A program made the translations under genes and the position numbers. Positions 26,421 through 35,057 of a stretch of 64,000 nucleotides of DNA are shown here, one piece after another. The notes beneath the pieces were generated by a model. That model ran no database searches. It saw only the letters and a list, made by a program, of their open reading frames with translations, and was not told the DNA's origin. The first letter of the stretch is position 1, and each line of letters opens with the position of its first letter. The stretch is from Roseinatronobacter domitianus (lineage in GTDB: Bacteria; Pseudomonadota; Alphaproteobacteria; Rhodobacterales; Rhodobacteraceae), in assembly GCF_023336755.1 (NCBI RefSeq), contig NZ_JALZWP010000013.1, forward strand, positions 1 through 64,000, read 5' to 3'.

Positions 26421-26479
26421 GCGCGGCGCCGAGGTCCGGATAATCCATCTTGCCAATTCCAAATCAAGGAGAGACGACT

Positions 26480-26716
26480 ATGGAAGGCGATATCGCAGAA
26501 ATGGGTAAATACATCGGTGTTGGTCTGACCGCCATTGGTATGGGCGGCGCAGCAATCGGTGTGGGCAACATTGCAGGCAACTTCCTGTCGGGTGCTTTGC
26601 GCAACCCGTCGGCCGCTGCCGGCCAGACCGCTATGCTCTTCATCGGCATTGCGTTCGCAGAAGCACTGGGGATCTTCTCGTTCCTCGTCGCTCTGCTGCT
26701 GATGTTCGCAGTCTAA
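26480..26716 (+). CDS. atpE: ATP synthase F0 subunit c
   Basis: A 78-residue two-helix hairpin protein that forms the rotor ring. The polar loop RNP (residues 41-43) and the ion-carrying Glu61 in [14 protein letters not shown] are present. The absence of the Gln/Thr Na+-ligand pattern suggests H+ use. GGAGA precedes ATG 26480; a longer in-frame start at 26450 is unlikely. Confidence 0.96.
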   Translation: MEGDIAEMGKYIGVGLTAIGMGGAAIGVGNIAGNFLSGALRNPSAAAGQTAMLFIGIAFAEALGIFSFLVALLLMFAV

Positions 26717-26792
26717 GAACGTCCCGACGTATCCTTACGGCTGGCGGGGCGCGGATGCGCCTCGCCGGTGTTTTTCGGGTTAGGGGGATGAT

Positions 26793-27311
26793 ATGGCAGA
26801 GACTGCTGCTTCGGGGCCAGGTATGCCCCAACTGGATATAACCACTTTCTCTAACCAGATTTTCTGGTTGGTCGTCGCGTTGGTGGTTTTGTATTTCGTT
26901 ATGTCGCGCGTCGCATTGCCGCGTGTGGCGTCGGTTCTGGCAGACCGTCGCGGTGCGATCACCGCCGACATTGCCGCAGCCGAGGAATACAAGCTAAAAG
27001 CGCAGGACGCCGAAGATGCCTTCAAAAAGGCTGAAGCGGATGCCCGTGCGGAAGCGCAACGCATTGTCGAAGCTGCCAAGGCTGAAATGCAAGAGGCGTT
27101 GCATGCGCAGATCGCCAAGGCAGACGCGGAAATTGCCGCTAAGTCCGCCGAGTCCGAAAAACGCATTCGCGAGATCACGGCTAACGCGGTCGAAATGGTT
27201 GCCGAAGTGTCGAATGACGTGACCAAGGACATTGTTGCGGCCTTTGACATGAAAGCGGATGCGCGCAGCGTGACCGCAGCCGTCAAGGCACAGATGAAGG
27301 GGGACGCATGA
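26793..27311 (+). CDS. ATP synthase F0 subunit b'
   Basis: The product has 172 residues: one N-terminal membrane helix (about 22-42, [20 protein letters not shown]) and a long charged coiled coil forming the peripheral stalk. [18 protein letters not shown] after the helix is typical of the b' paralogue of photosynthetic and related alphaproteobacteria, which pairs with b as a heterodimer. It overlaps the b gene by 4 bases. Confidence 0.93.
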   Translation: MAETAASGPGMPQLDITTFSNQIFWLVVALVVLYFVMSRVALPRVASVLADRRGAITADIAAAEEYKLKAQDAEDAFKKAEADARAEAQRIVEAAKAEMQEALHAQIAKADAEIAAKSAESEKRIREITANAVEMVAEVSNDVTKDIVAAFDMKADARSVTAAVKAQMKGDA

Positions 27312-27871
27312 TGTTGCGTATGGCCGTCATTGCCACGCTTCTGGCAAGCCCAGCCTTTGCTGCGGTTGAAGGCAAGCCCTTCTTCTCGCTCTACAACACC
27401 GACCTGATCGTTCTGGCAGCCTTCCTCGTCTTCTGCGGTGTGCTGGTTTACGCGAAGGTGCCCGGCAAGGTCAGCGGTTTGCTTGATGCGCGCTCCGAGA
27501 CGATCAAGGCGGAGCTGGAAGAGGCCCGCCGCCTGCGTGAAGAAGCGCTGGAACTGCACGCGTCATTTGAGCGCCAGCATGCAGCGGTCAAGGAACAAGC
27601 CGCACGGATCGTAGAGAAAGCCAAAGCCGACGCCCAGCTTGCCGCCGAACAAACCAAGGCAGAGATCGAAGCGTCTATCGCTCGCCGCTTGAAGGCTGCG
27701 GAAGACCAGATCGCCTCTGCCGAGGCGGGTGCCATTCGTCAGGTGCGTGACAAGGCAACCGCAGTCGCGATCGCGGCGGCAGGTAGTGTCATCGCCAAGA
27801 ACATGGATGATGCACGCAGCGATGCCCTGATTGGCGACGCAATAAAAGCGGTGCACGAACGTCTGCACTGA
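27308..27871 (+). CDS. atpF: ATP synthase F0 subunit b
   Basis: The product has 187 residues. A short signal-like N terminus ([14 protein letters not shown]) precedes the membrane helix ([21 protein letters not shown]) and a long Ala/Glu/Lys-rich coiled coil starting [22 protein letters not shown]. It forms the stator stalk with b'. Last gene of the F0 operon, followed by a strong terminator. F1 genes are not in this window, as usual for Rhodobacterales. Confidence 0.94.
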   Translation: MMLRMAVIATLLASPAFAAVEGKPFFSLYNTDLIVLAAFLVFCGVLVYAKVPGKVSGLLDARSETIKAELEEARRLREEALELHASFERQHAAVKEQAARIVEKAKADAQLAAEQTKAEIEASIARRLKAAEDQIASAEAGAIRQVRDKATAVAIAAAGSVIAKNMDDARSDALIGDAIKAVHERLH

Positions 27872-27891
27872 AAGCGGGACGTTGCAAATGT

Positions 27892-27921
27892 AAAAACCCG
27901 GCTGCAAGGCCGGGTTTTTTT
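27892..27921. terminator. Rho-independent terminator, probably bidirectional
   Basis: AACCCGGC and GCCGGGTT form an 8-bp stem (27895-27902 with 27909-27916) around a 6-base loop. A runs on the left and T runs on the right make it usable from both sides. It ends the F0 operon and lies exactly at the stop codon of the convergent FCD regulator. Confidence 0.9.
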
Positions 27922-28690
27922 ATGTGCTTTCCTTCGTGTGCTCAAACCGAAGGCGCGCAATCGCTTCGTTATGCTCGCTGCGTTTATGGTCGTTCATGAT
28001 CCGCTCGACAAAATCCAGATGCGCCGTTGCTGCCGCATGGGCCTCTATCGGGTCGCGCGCTTGAATGGCCGCATTGATCGCTTTGTGCTGTGCCAGCAGG
28101 TCGCTGCGCGTGGCACGTTGACGAAAGATCATCTGCCGATTGTAGAAAACGCCCTTATGCAGCAAATCGAACATGGCACGCATCATGTGCAACATGATGA
28201 TATTATGTGACGCTTCGACAATCGACAGGTGAAATTCTGCATCAAGCTGCGCTTCCTCGGATGGGTCGCGTTTCTGATGAGCGGCCTCCATCCGGTGATA
28301 GAGCGTGTCGATCACCTTCAGGTCGGTATCAGACCCAAGGCGCGCGGCACGCTCGGCAGACATCCCCTCCATATCGCGGCGAAAACTGATGTAATCGAAC
28401 AAGGCTTCGTCATGCTCGGCAAACAGCCGCACCAGCGAATCCGAAAAGGCGCTATCCAGAAGTTCTGCAACGAAAACCCCCGCGCCCGCGCGGCTTTCCA
28501 GCAGGCCGCGCAGCTGCAATTCGGCCAGCGCATCGCGCAAGCTGGGGCGTGACACACCCAACCGTTCGGCAAGATCACGTTCTGCGGGCAACCGCTCACC
28601 CGGCCGCAAGACACCGCGCAGCAGCAACAGTTCTATCTGGCGCACAACGGATTGGGACAGCTTTTCAGGCTGAATGCGTTGAAACGGCAT
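27920..28690 (-). CDS. FadR/GntR regulator with FCD domain
   Basis: The product has 256 residues. The GntR winged helix (about 10-75) reads [36 protein letters not shown] in overlapping parts. The FCD ligand domain (about 95-235) has the metal/acid-binding pattern with Asp, His residues in [14 protein letters not shown] and [12 protein letters not shown]. The closest families are PdhR and LldR, which sense pyruvate or lactate, but the target cannot be told from this locus. Its stop lies in the shared terminator. Confidence 0.9.
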   Translation of the reverse strand: MPFQRIQPEKLSQSVVRQIELLLLRGVLRPGERLPAERDLAERLGVSRPSLRDALAELQLRGLLESRAGAGVFVAELLDSAFSDSLVRLFAEHDEALFDYISFRRDMEGMSAERAARLGSDTDLKVIDTLYHRMEAAHQKRDPSEEAQLDAEFHLSIVEASHNIIMLHMMRAMFDLLHKGVFYNRQMIFRQRATRSDLLAQHKAINAAIQARDPIEAHAAATAHLDFVERIMNDHKRSEHNEAIARLRFEHTKEST

Positions 28691-28762
28691 TGGTCCTCCT
28701 CACCCCATCTCAATGGGGATGTTGGTAAAAAGATATGACCGAAACTCGCCCGTCGCAACGGA

Positions 28763-28789
28763 AAAGGCTGACCGCGTGGGCCAGCCTTT
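28763..28789 (-). terminator. Terminator downstream of the OmpA-like lipoprotein gene
   Basis: AAAGGCTG and CAGCCTTT make a perfect 8-bp stem with an 11-base loop. Read on the minus strand it is followed by TTCC. It lies 22 bases past the stop of the gene ending at 28812. Confidence 0.6.
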
Positions 28790-28811
28790 CGCTCCGGTTC
28801 GACAAGCTGCC

Positions 28812-29450
28812 TTAGCCCTGTTGGTGCGGTCGAATATAGATTTCCACCCGACGATTCTGCTGCCGCCCCGCCGCTGTGCTGTTATCGGCAACCGGCTGTG
28901 TCAGGCCGCGCCCTTCGGTGCGCACACGTGCCGGAGCGACGCCGTTGTTAAACAACACCTGCGCCACGCTTGCAGCGCGCCGTTCGGACAAGCCCTGATT
29001 ATAGGCAGCCGAGCCGGTATTGTCCGTATGCCCAACCACACGCACATCGCTGCGCGGATAGTTGATAAGGTTGTTCGCGATGACGCGCAGATCGTTTTGC
29101 AGGTCGGGCCGCACGCTTGCGCTGTCGGTCGCAAATAGCAGGTCTTGCGGCAGGGTCAGGATCAGCTCTTGCCCGGTGTTCTGGACATTCACGTCACTGC
29201 CAAGCTGGCGCCGCAGTTCTGCGGCCTGACGGTCAAGCCGTTGGCCAATCAGGGCGCCTGCTGCGCCGCCGACAATAGCCCCGGCCAGTGCGCGGTCGCC
29301 ACCGCCATCGCCGGTTGCTGCCCCGAAAATGCCGCCGACCGCTGCCCCGGTCAGGGCGCCTGTCAGCGTGCGGTTCTGCTGGGAGTTCGGGTCGGGCGCG
29401 CAGGCGGTCAACGCCAAAACCGAGATTGCGATAGGTGCAACGAGTTTCAT
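28812..29450 (-). CDS. OmpA family outer membrane lipoprotein with glycine zipper
   Basis: The product has 212 residues. A lipoprotein signal ends at LTAC (Cys17). A Gly/Ala-rich glycine-zipper segment (about 30-75, ALTGAAVGGIFGAATG and ALAGAIVGGAAGALIGQ) is followed by an OmpA-like peptidoglycan-binding domain (about 100-212) with VRVVGHTDNTGSAAYNQGLSE and GRQQNRRVEIYI in parts. Similar to YiaD. It should anchor the outer membrane to peptidoglycan. Confidence 0.92.
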   Translation of the reverse strand: MKLVAPIAISVLALTACAPDPNSQQNRTLTGALTGAAVGGIFGAATGDGGGDRALAGAIVGGAAGALIGQRLDRQAAELRRQLGSDVNVQNTGQELILTLPQDLLFATDSASVRPDLQNDLRVIANNLINYPRSDVRVVGHTDNTGSAAYNQGLSERRAASVAQVLFNNGVAPARVRTEGRGLTQPVADNSTAAGRQQNRRVEIYIRPHQQG

Positions 29451-29538
29451 GGAACACTCCTTTAGTGTGTCTTAGCTTGATACCACGTCGCTTGCCCGGC
29501 TGCTATTACAGCGCGGCGCGATACGCAGGGTTTTGCCA

Positions 29539-30378
29539 TCACGCTTGCGCTACAGCATCTCTCCGCGCAGTTTCCCAGCCCAGCATGGCACGTTTGCGGG
29601 CTAGCCCCCAATGATAGCCCCCAAGCGCGCCACTGCCTTGCAAAACCCGGTGACACGGGATCACGAAGCCAAGCGGATTGCGCCCGACCGCCGTGCCCAC
29701 GGCGCGCGCTGCACGGTCCGAGCAGACGGTTTTGGCAACTTCGCCATAGCTGGTCACATGGCCTGACGGCACCTGCAACAGCGCCTCCCAGACCTTTATC
29801 TGGAAGGGGGTTCCCATCATATGCAACTGTGCTGCGCCCTTGTGGGTAAAAGCCGCCTCGACATGCGGCGCGGCGCCCCCCGGATCGCAGATATAGGACG
29901 CTTTGGGCCAACGCCGGGTCATATCGGCCAATATGGCCGGGTCGTTCTCGGCTTCGGCAAAGGCAAGTCCGCACAAGCCCCGATCTGTCGCCATGCCCAA
30001 AGCTGGGCCAAACGGGCTGTCGAACCAGCCATAGCGAATGTCCAGCCCCGCGCCGCGCTTGGCGTAGTCGCCCGGAGTCATCGCTTCCCACCGCAAAAAC
30101 AGATCATGCAGCCGCGCCTGTCCTGACAAGCCAAGCTGCATGGCGGACTCGAAGGTCGAGAAACGCGCGCCCAGAAGGTGGCGCGCATGGCCAAGCGTCA
30201 GATATTGCTGGTAGCGTTTCGGCGAAACCCCGGCCCATGCGCTGAACACCCGCTGAAAATGCGCTGCGCTCATTCCCAGTTCTGCCGCCAGATCATCAAG
30301 GCTGCGCCCGGTTCCGCCCGGCGCATCAATCAGCGCGATCGCACGTGCGATCAGCTTGTAATGATAGCTTTGCTCCAT
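29539..30378 (-). CDS. AraC-type HTH fused to O6-methylguanine-DNA methyltransferase (Ada-like)
   Basis: The product has 279 residues. The N-terminal part (about 5-100) is an AraC helix-turn-helix (LDDLAAELGMSAAHFQRVFSAW). The C-terminal part has the alkyl-acceptor motif VIPCHRVL and the upstream GRNPLGF, with Cys as the methyl acceptor. The N-terminal Zn/phosphotriester domain of full Ada is absent, so it resembles the short Ada form found in many alphaproteobacteria. It repairs O6-alkylguanine and may regulate its own gene. ATG 30378 is chosen because the longer frame overlaps the divergent MFS gene. Confidence 0.92.
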   Translation of the reverse strand: MEQSYHYKLIARAIALIDAPGGTGRSLDDLAAELGMSAAHFQRVFSAWAGVSPKRYQQYLTLGHARHLLGARFSTFESAMQLGLSGQARLHDLFLRWEAMTPGDYAKRGAGLDIRYGWFDSPFGPALGMATDRGLCGLAFAEAENDPAILADMTRRWPKASYICDPGGAAPHVEAAFTHKGAAQLHMMGTPFQIKVWEALLQVPSGHVTSYGEVAKTVCSDRAARAVGTAVGRNPLGFVIPCHRVLQGSGALGGYHWGLARKRAMLGWETARRDAVAQA

Positions 30379-30508
30379 GGCGCACCTTGCTCTTGCGGGT
30401 GTTCCAGTCATAGCCCGCAACAGCATGTCCTGCACCCCGAAAGCTGCGCATTGCACTTTGTTCACAGGTTCAATAAAGCATGCGCATCCTTTGGGAGGAG
30501 GGGCTTTC

Positions 30509-31681
30509 ATGAAACTTGGTCTGGCCTGCCTAGTGCTGGGCTATCTGCTCAGCCAGTTCTATCGTGCGTTTCTGGCCGTATTGGCCGGGCCGCTGACGCA
30601 GGATCTGGGCGTGACCCCGGATGATCTGGCGCTCTCCTCTGGCCTTTGGTTTCTGGTGTTCGCGGCGGCGCAAATCCCGCTGGGCATGGCTCTGGACCAG
30701 ATCGGCCCGCGCCGCACCACAGCGCTGATGCTGGGGCTTGGCGGCACCGGGGGCGCTGCGCTCTTTGCGATGGCACAGAGTGCAACCCATATCAATCTGG
30801 CGATGATGCTTCTGGGCGTGGGCTGCGCACCCGTGCTGATGGCGTCTTACTATATTTTCGCCCGCAGCTTTCCGGCGGCTATGTTTGCCACGCTGGCAGG
30901 GGCGGTTATCGGCCTTGGGTCGTTGGGGAATATCCTTGGCGCCTGGCCCTTGGCGTGGGCGTCAGAGGTCTATGGCTGGCGCGCGGCCCTCTGGACGATG
31001 GCGGGCATTACGGCAGCGGTGGCGGCGGTGCTGTGGGTGGTCATCCCCGATCCGCCGCGCGCGCAAGCCCCCGAAGGCACCAAACCCCGCTTGCGCGATG
31101 TGCTGCGCATTCGCGCGCTTTGGTGGATGATGCCGCTTTTATTCGTGAATTACGCCCCCGCAGCCGGATTGCGCGGGCTATGGGCCGGCCCTTATCTGAC
31201 CGATCTGTATGGTGCCAACGCCAATGTTGTGGGGCAGGTCACGCTGGTCATGGCCTTCGCGATGATCGCGGGCAATTTCGCTTACGGGCCGTTGGACCGT
31301 CTGTTGGGCACCCGCAAATGGGTCATCCTTGGCGGTAATCTGTTCGGCGCTTGCGCGCTTGGCATATTGGCGATTTCCCCCGCGATGGGGCTTTGGGCAA
31401 GCGCGGCTCTTTTAGCAGCGGTTGGGTTCTTTGGGGCGTCTTTCCCTATGCTCATGGCGCATGGCCGCAGCTTTATTCCGCCGCATCTGACAGGGCGGGG
31501 GGTCACGCTTATCAACCTGTTTTCCATTGGCGGTGTTGGGCTTTTGCAGGTCGCCAGCGGCCATGTTCACCGGCTGGGTGATGGTGGTGTTACGTCCTAC
31601 AGCCTTTTGTTCGGGTTCTTTGCCGTGCTGATGCTGGCAGGCTGTGTGCTCTACCTTTTTGCCACGGACCGGACGGATTAA
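30509..31681 (+). CDS. MFS transporter
   Basis: The product has 390 residues and about 12 hydrophobic segments. The loop 2-3 motif appears as [17 protein letters not shown]. The N-terminal [18 protein letters not shown] is like members of the nitrate/oxalate-formate type or CynX-type subgroups, but no substrate can be assigned. A strong GGGAGGAGG precedes ATG 30509. It is divergent from the Ada-like gene and its stop overlaps the convergent fmt stop by 4 bases. Confidence 0.88.
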   Translation: MKLGLACLVLGYLLSQFYRAFLAVLAGPLTQDLGVTPDDLALSSGLWFLVFAAAQIPLGMALDQIGPRRTTALMLGLGGTGGAALFAMAQSATHINLAMMLLGVGCAPVLMASYYIFARSFPAAMFATLAGAVIGLGSLGNILGAWPLAWASEVYGWRAALWTMAGITAAVAAVLWVVIPDPPRAQAPEGTKPRLRDVLRIRALWWMMPLLFVNYAPAAGLRGLWAGPYLTDLYGANANVVGQVTLVMAFAMIAGNFAYGPLDRLLGTRKWVILGGNLFGACALGILAISPAMGLWASAALLAAVGFFGASFPMLMAHGRSFIPPHLTGRGVTLINLFSIGGVGLLQVASGHVHRLGDGGVTSYSLLFGFFAVLMLAGCVLYLFATDRTD

Positions 31682-32583
31682 CCGTCTAAAACCGTCCCCG
31701 GCGCAAAGCGATGCCCGTTCAAAAAGGCATCAGTGTCGCTTGCGCGCTTGCCTTCGCGCTGCACGCTAAGCACCGAAACTGCGCCAGTACCGCAGGCAAC
31801 GGTCAACCCGTCCAGCACCTCGCCAGGCGCGCCTTTGCCCGCCACTGCCCGCGCATCCAGCAGCTTCAACCGCCCCGCGGGGCTGTCGCACCATGCGCCG
31901 GGAAACGGCGACAGCGCGCGAATATGACGGGCAACCTCCTCAGCAGGCCGAGTCCAGTCGATCCGGGCCTCAGATTTGTTGATCTTGGCAGCATAGGTCA
32001 CGCCGTCTTCGGGTTGGGGCTGTGGCGACAGCGTATCGAGTCGCGCCAAGGCCTCTGCAATCAACCGCGCGCCCATTTGGGACAAACGGTCATGCAGGCT
32101 GGCTCCTGTGTCGCCATCATCAATTGGGGTCGCCTCGCGCAGCAGCACAGGTCCGGTGTCCAGCCCCGCTTCCATTCGCATAATGCACACGCCGGTTTCG
32201 GCATCCCCGGCCATGATCGCGCGCTGAATTGGGGCCGCCCCGCGCCAGCGCGGCAACAGCGAGGCATGGATGTTCAGGCACCCATGGCGGGGCGCATCCA
32301 GAACCGGTTGCGGCAGGATCAGACCATACGCCACCACGACCGCAATATCGGCCTTAAGCGCGTCAAACTCCGCCTGCGCCTCCGCCCCCTTCAGGCTGAC
32401 CGGATGGCGGACCGGCAGACCAAGCGCCTCGGCCTGCATCTGTACCGGCGAGGGACGGTCCTTCTTGCCGCGCCCGGCAGGGCGCGGGGGTTGCGTATAG
32501 ACGCAAACCACCTCATGCTCGGCGTGGACCGCGTCCAAGGCCGCGACCGAAAACTCCGGCGTTCCCATAAAGATAGCCCGCAT
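31678..32583 (-). CDS. fmt: Methionyl-tRNA formyltransferase
   Basis: The product has 301 residues from ATG 32583 (GGGGG upstream); a start at 32598 lies within a repeat element. [23 protein letters not shown], the catalytic [17 protein letters not shown] with Asn/His before it and [13 protein letters not shown] are complete. It formylates Met-tRNA(fMet). It follows the two deformylase-family genes on the same strand, so formylation and deformylation are encoded together. Confidence 0.96.
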   Translation of the reverse strand: MRAIFMGTPEFSVAALDAVHAEHEVVCVYTQPPRPAGRGKKDRPSPVQMQAEALGLPVRHPVSLKGAEAQAEFDALKADIAVVVAYGLILPQPVLDAPRHGCLNIHASLLPRWRGAAPIQRAIMAGDAETGVCIMRMEAGLDTGPVLLREATPIDDGDTGASLHDRLSQMGARLIAEALARLDTLSPQPQPEDGVTYAAKINKSEARIDWTRPAEEVARHIRALSPFPGAWCDSPAGRLKLLDARAVAGKGAPGEVLDGLTVACGTGAVSVLSVQREGKRASDTDAFLNGHRFAPGTVLDG

Positions 32584-32592
32584 CGCATCCCC

Positions 32593-32642
32593 CTTCATCT
32601 TGCGAAAAATACTCCGGGGAGCGTGAGGGGCTGGCCCCTCAC
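32593..32642 (-). repeat. Hairpin plus GGAGTATTT...GCAAGATGAAG intergenic element (copy 1)
   Basis: On the minus strand GTGAGGGG-CCAG-CCCCTCAC (32642-32623) is followed by GGAGTATTTTTCGCAAGATG (23-base element 32615-32593). A second copy is at 50284-50333. It lies between the deformylase-like gene and fmt. Meaning unknown; a combined terminator/leader is possible. Confidence 0.6.
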
Positions 32643-32664
32643 CGGCACCACGGCGGCCACCGGC

Positions 32665-33159
32665 CTAACGCTTTTTTCCTGCGCGCCGCAGCAGCATATC
32701 CCGCTTCACCCGGCTTAGGCGGTCGAAGAACATCTGCCCCTCCAGATGGTCGATCTGGTGCTGCACGCTGGTCGCCCAAAGCCCAACCATCTCCCGCTCT
32801 TCTATCTCGCCCGCCGCATTCAAAAAACGCACCGTCACCGCGCGTGGGCGCTCAATCGTTGCGTGGACACCGGGCAAGTTGGGGCTGGCCTCGTCATGCG
32901 GGCGCATCACGGCGCTGGCATACAAGATTTCCGGGTTCGCCATGCGCACGGCTTGGCCGCGGCCCTCGGACGCATCGACCACCGCCAGCCGCAAGCTGAC
33001 CCCGATTTGCGGCGCCGCAAGGCCGACGCCCGGCATCGCTTCCATCGTGTCGATCATGTCGTCCCAGATGGCGCGGATATCATCGGTGATTGCCTCGACC
33101 GGGGTGGCCTTGCGCCGCAGCACCGGGTCGGGCCATGGCAGGCAGCGGCGAACACTCAC
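32665..33159 (-). CDS. Peptide deformylase-like protein lacking catalytic residues
   Basis: The product has 164 residues with the deformylase fold: motif 1 is intact (GVGLAAPQIG, 44-53). Motif 2, normally EGCLS with the metal-binding Cys, reads EASPN, so the ligand position is Ser92. Motif 3, normally HExxH, reads HQIDH, so the catalytic Glu is Gln135; both His remain. It is therefore probably not an active deformylase. It overlaps the canonical def by 4 bases and is followed by fmt. Such degenerate copies may have another ribosomal or binding role; this is inferred. Confidence 0.88.
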   Translation of the reverse strand: MSVRRCLPWPDPVLRRKATPVEAITDDIRAIWDDMIDTMEAMPGVGLAAPQIGVSLRLAVVDASEGRGQAVRMANPEILYASAVMRPHDEASPNLPGVHATIERPRAVTVRFLNAAGEIEEREMVGLWATSVQHQIDHLEGQMFFDRLSRVKRDMLLRRAGKKR

Positions 33160-33677
33160 GCGCGCGCCCGCTCGCGTTTCAGTTTGACCATCTTGCGGGT
33201 AATCAACTGCCGTTTGATGCTGCCCAGATGGTCAATGAACAATTTGCCGTTCAGGTGGTCCAGTTCGTGTTGCGCGCAGGTGGACCATAAGTCGTCGAAC
33301 GCGTCCTCGTGGGTTTTGCCATCCAATCCCATCCAACGCATCGTCACCAGCTTGGGGCGGGTGACTTCGCCATATTGCTCGGGGATGGACAGGCAGCCTT
33401 CCTCGTAGGTGTTCATCTCGTCAGAGGCCGCAATGATTTCCGGGTTAATCAGCACCATCGGGCGCGGGGCTTCGCCATCTTCCTTGACGCAATCCATCAC
33501 GAAAATGCGCTTGGTGATCCCCACCTGCGGCGCGGCCAGCCCCACGCCCGGCGCGTCATACATCGTCTCCAACATATCCTCGGCCAGTTTGCCGATGTCG
33601 GACGTCACGGCAGACACCGGGTCACACAGCTTTTTCAGCCGCGGGTCGGGATGGATCAGGATGGGTCGAATGCTCAT
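33156..33677 (-). CDS. def: Peptide deformylase
   Basis: The product has 173 residues with all three motifs intact: GVGLAAPQVG (44-53), EGCLS with Cys95, and QHELDH with His137, Glu138 and His141. It removes the N-formyl group from nascent proteins at the ribosome exit. First gene of the def / def-like / fmt cluster. Confidence 0.97.
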   Translation of the reverse strand: MSIRPILIHPDPRLKKLCDPVSAVTSDIGKLAEDMLETMYDAPGVGLAAPQVGITKRIFVMDCVKEDGEAPRPMVLINPEIIAASDEMNTYEEGCLSIPEQYGEVTRPKLVTMRWMGLDGKTHEDAFDDLWSTCAQHELDHLNGKLFIDHLGSIKRQLITRKMVKLKRERARA

Positions 33678-33776
33678 GTTAAGCGATTTATGCGATGCTC
33701 AACGCGCATTCAACGGCTTTTGGGCTTGAATGCAGTGCAAACACGGGACAGCTTGCCAAAAAACAGAGGGTAGCCC

Positions 33777-34949
33777 ATGAATTTCGACGAGATCATCGAC
33801 CGACGCGGCACGCATTCTTCCAAGTGGGACATGATGGAGCCGATCTATGGCGTGTCCCCGGATGACGGTTTGGCGATGTGGGTCGCGGATATGGATTTTC
33901 GCCCGCCCCAGGCGGTGCAGGACGCGCTGCAAGCCATGCTGGATCACGGCGTTTACGGCTATTTCGGCGATGACAGCGCGTATCGCGCCGCGATCTGCTG
34001 GTGGATGGAGCATCGCCACGGCTGGCAACTTGACCCTGCGCATATTTCCACCACACATGGGTTGGTTAACGCGGTGGGGCTGTGTCTGCACACATGGACC
34101 GCGCCGGGCGATGGGGTGATGCTGTTTACGCCCGTGTATCACGCTTTCGCACGCGTTATCCATTCGGCCGGGCGGCGGGTTGTCGAATGTCCGCTGGTGG
34201 AGTGCGATGGCCTTTACCAGATGGACCTTGAGGCCGCCGAGGCGTTGATCGATGCGGGCACCCGGATGGTCATACTCTGCTCGCCGCACAATCCCGGCGG
34301 GCGGGTCTGGACGGTGGACGAGTTGCGCGCGGTTGCGGCGTTTTGTGCGCGACATGATTTGATTCTGGTGTCGGATGAAATTCATCATGATCTGGTCATG
34401 CCGGGTCATAACCACACCGTCATGCCCGTGGCCGCGCCCGAGCAGATGGACCGCGTGGTCATGCTGACCGCACCATCAAAGACCTTCAATATCGCGGGCA
34501 CGCATTGCGGGCAGGTCATTATCACCGATGACCGGTTGCGAGCTCAATTCACAGCGAGCCTTGGTGCGCTCGGCATTTCGCCCAACAGCTTTGGTCTGCA
34601 CGCGGTGACAGCCGCTTACTCGCCCCAAGGGGCAGAGTGGGTCGAGGCCCTGCTGGCCTACCTTGACGAAAACCGCCGGGTGTTCGACGCAGGCGTGAAC
34701 GCCATTCCCGGCCTGCGCTCGATGCCGCTGCAATCCACATATCTGGCATGGGTGGATTTTTCTGGTACCGGCATGGATATGGCAGAGTTCACCGCGCGGG
34801 TGGAAGAGAGCGCAAAGATCGTTGCCAATCATGGTCCGACATTCGGGACCGGCGGTGCAAGCTACCTGCGCTTTAACCTTGGCGCGCCGCGATCGGTGAT
34901 TGTCGATGCCGTGGCGAGGCTACAGCGCGCGTTCAGTGATTTGCAATAA
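33777..34949 (+). CDS. PatB/MalY-type cystathionine beta-lyase
   Basis: A 390-residue fold-type I PLP enzyme. The PLP Lys is in LTAPSKTFNIAGTHCG, the Asp in LVSDEIHHDL and the Asn in CSPHNPGGRVW. The N-terminal FDEIIDRRGTHSSKWD is a hallmark of the MalY/PatB branch of C-S lyases, which cleave cystathionine and related thioethers. It stands alone between def and a repeat, divergent from def. Substrate preference cannot be told. Confidence 0.93.
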   Translation: MNFDEIIDRRGTHSSKWDMMEPIYGVSPDDGLAMWVADMDFRPPQAVQDALQAMLDHGVYGYFGDDSAYRAAICWWMEHRHGWQLDPAHISTTHGLVNAVGLCLHTWTAPGDGVMLFTPVYHAFARVIHSAGRRVVECPLVECDGLYQMDLEAAEALIDAGTRMVILCSPHNPGGRVWTVDELRAVAAFCARHDLILVSDEIHHDLVMPGHNHTVMPVAAPEQMDRVVMLTAPSKTFNIAGTHCGQVIITDDRLRAQFTASLGALGISPNSFGLHAVTAAYSPQGAEWVEALLAYLDENRRVFDAGVNAIPGLRSMPLQSTYLAWVDFSGTGMDMAEFTARVEESAKIVANHGPTFGTGGASYLRFNLGAPRSVIVDAVARLQRAFSDLQ

Positions 34950-34970
34950 CCTGCGTCACAATGTGGGCGC

Positions 34971-35037
34971 GCCCCGGCCTTGAGCCGGGGCCTCTTGTTT
35001 GGACCTGCGGGCAGAGGCCCCGGCTCAAGGCCGGGGC
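34971..35037. repeat. Perfect inverted pair of 24-base GC palindromes
   Basis: The arms 34971-34994 and 35014-35037 are exact reverse complements, 24 of 24 bases, separated by 19 bases. Each arm is itself a hairpin (CCCCGGC-CTTGA-GCCGGGG). It lies between the convergent C-S lyase and metallo-beta-lactamase-fold genes and could terminate both. The same unit recurs at 54966-55038 and 61867-61890. Confidence 0.9.
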
Positions 35038-35057
35038 GGGTCGTTTTGCAGGCAGCC

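Noticed and set aside
34971-35037. CRISPR-like repeat
   Set aside because: Only one inverted pair, with arms as reverse complements rather than direct repeats with spacers. No cas genes are in the window.
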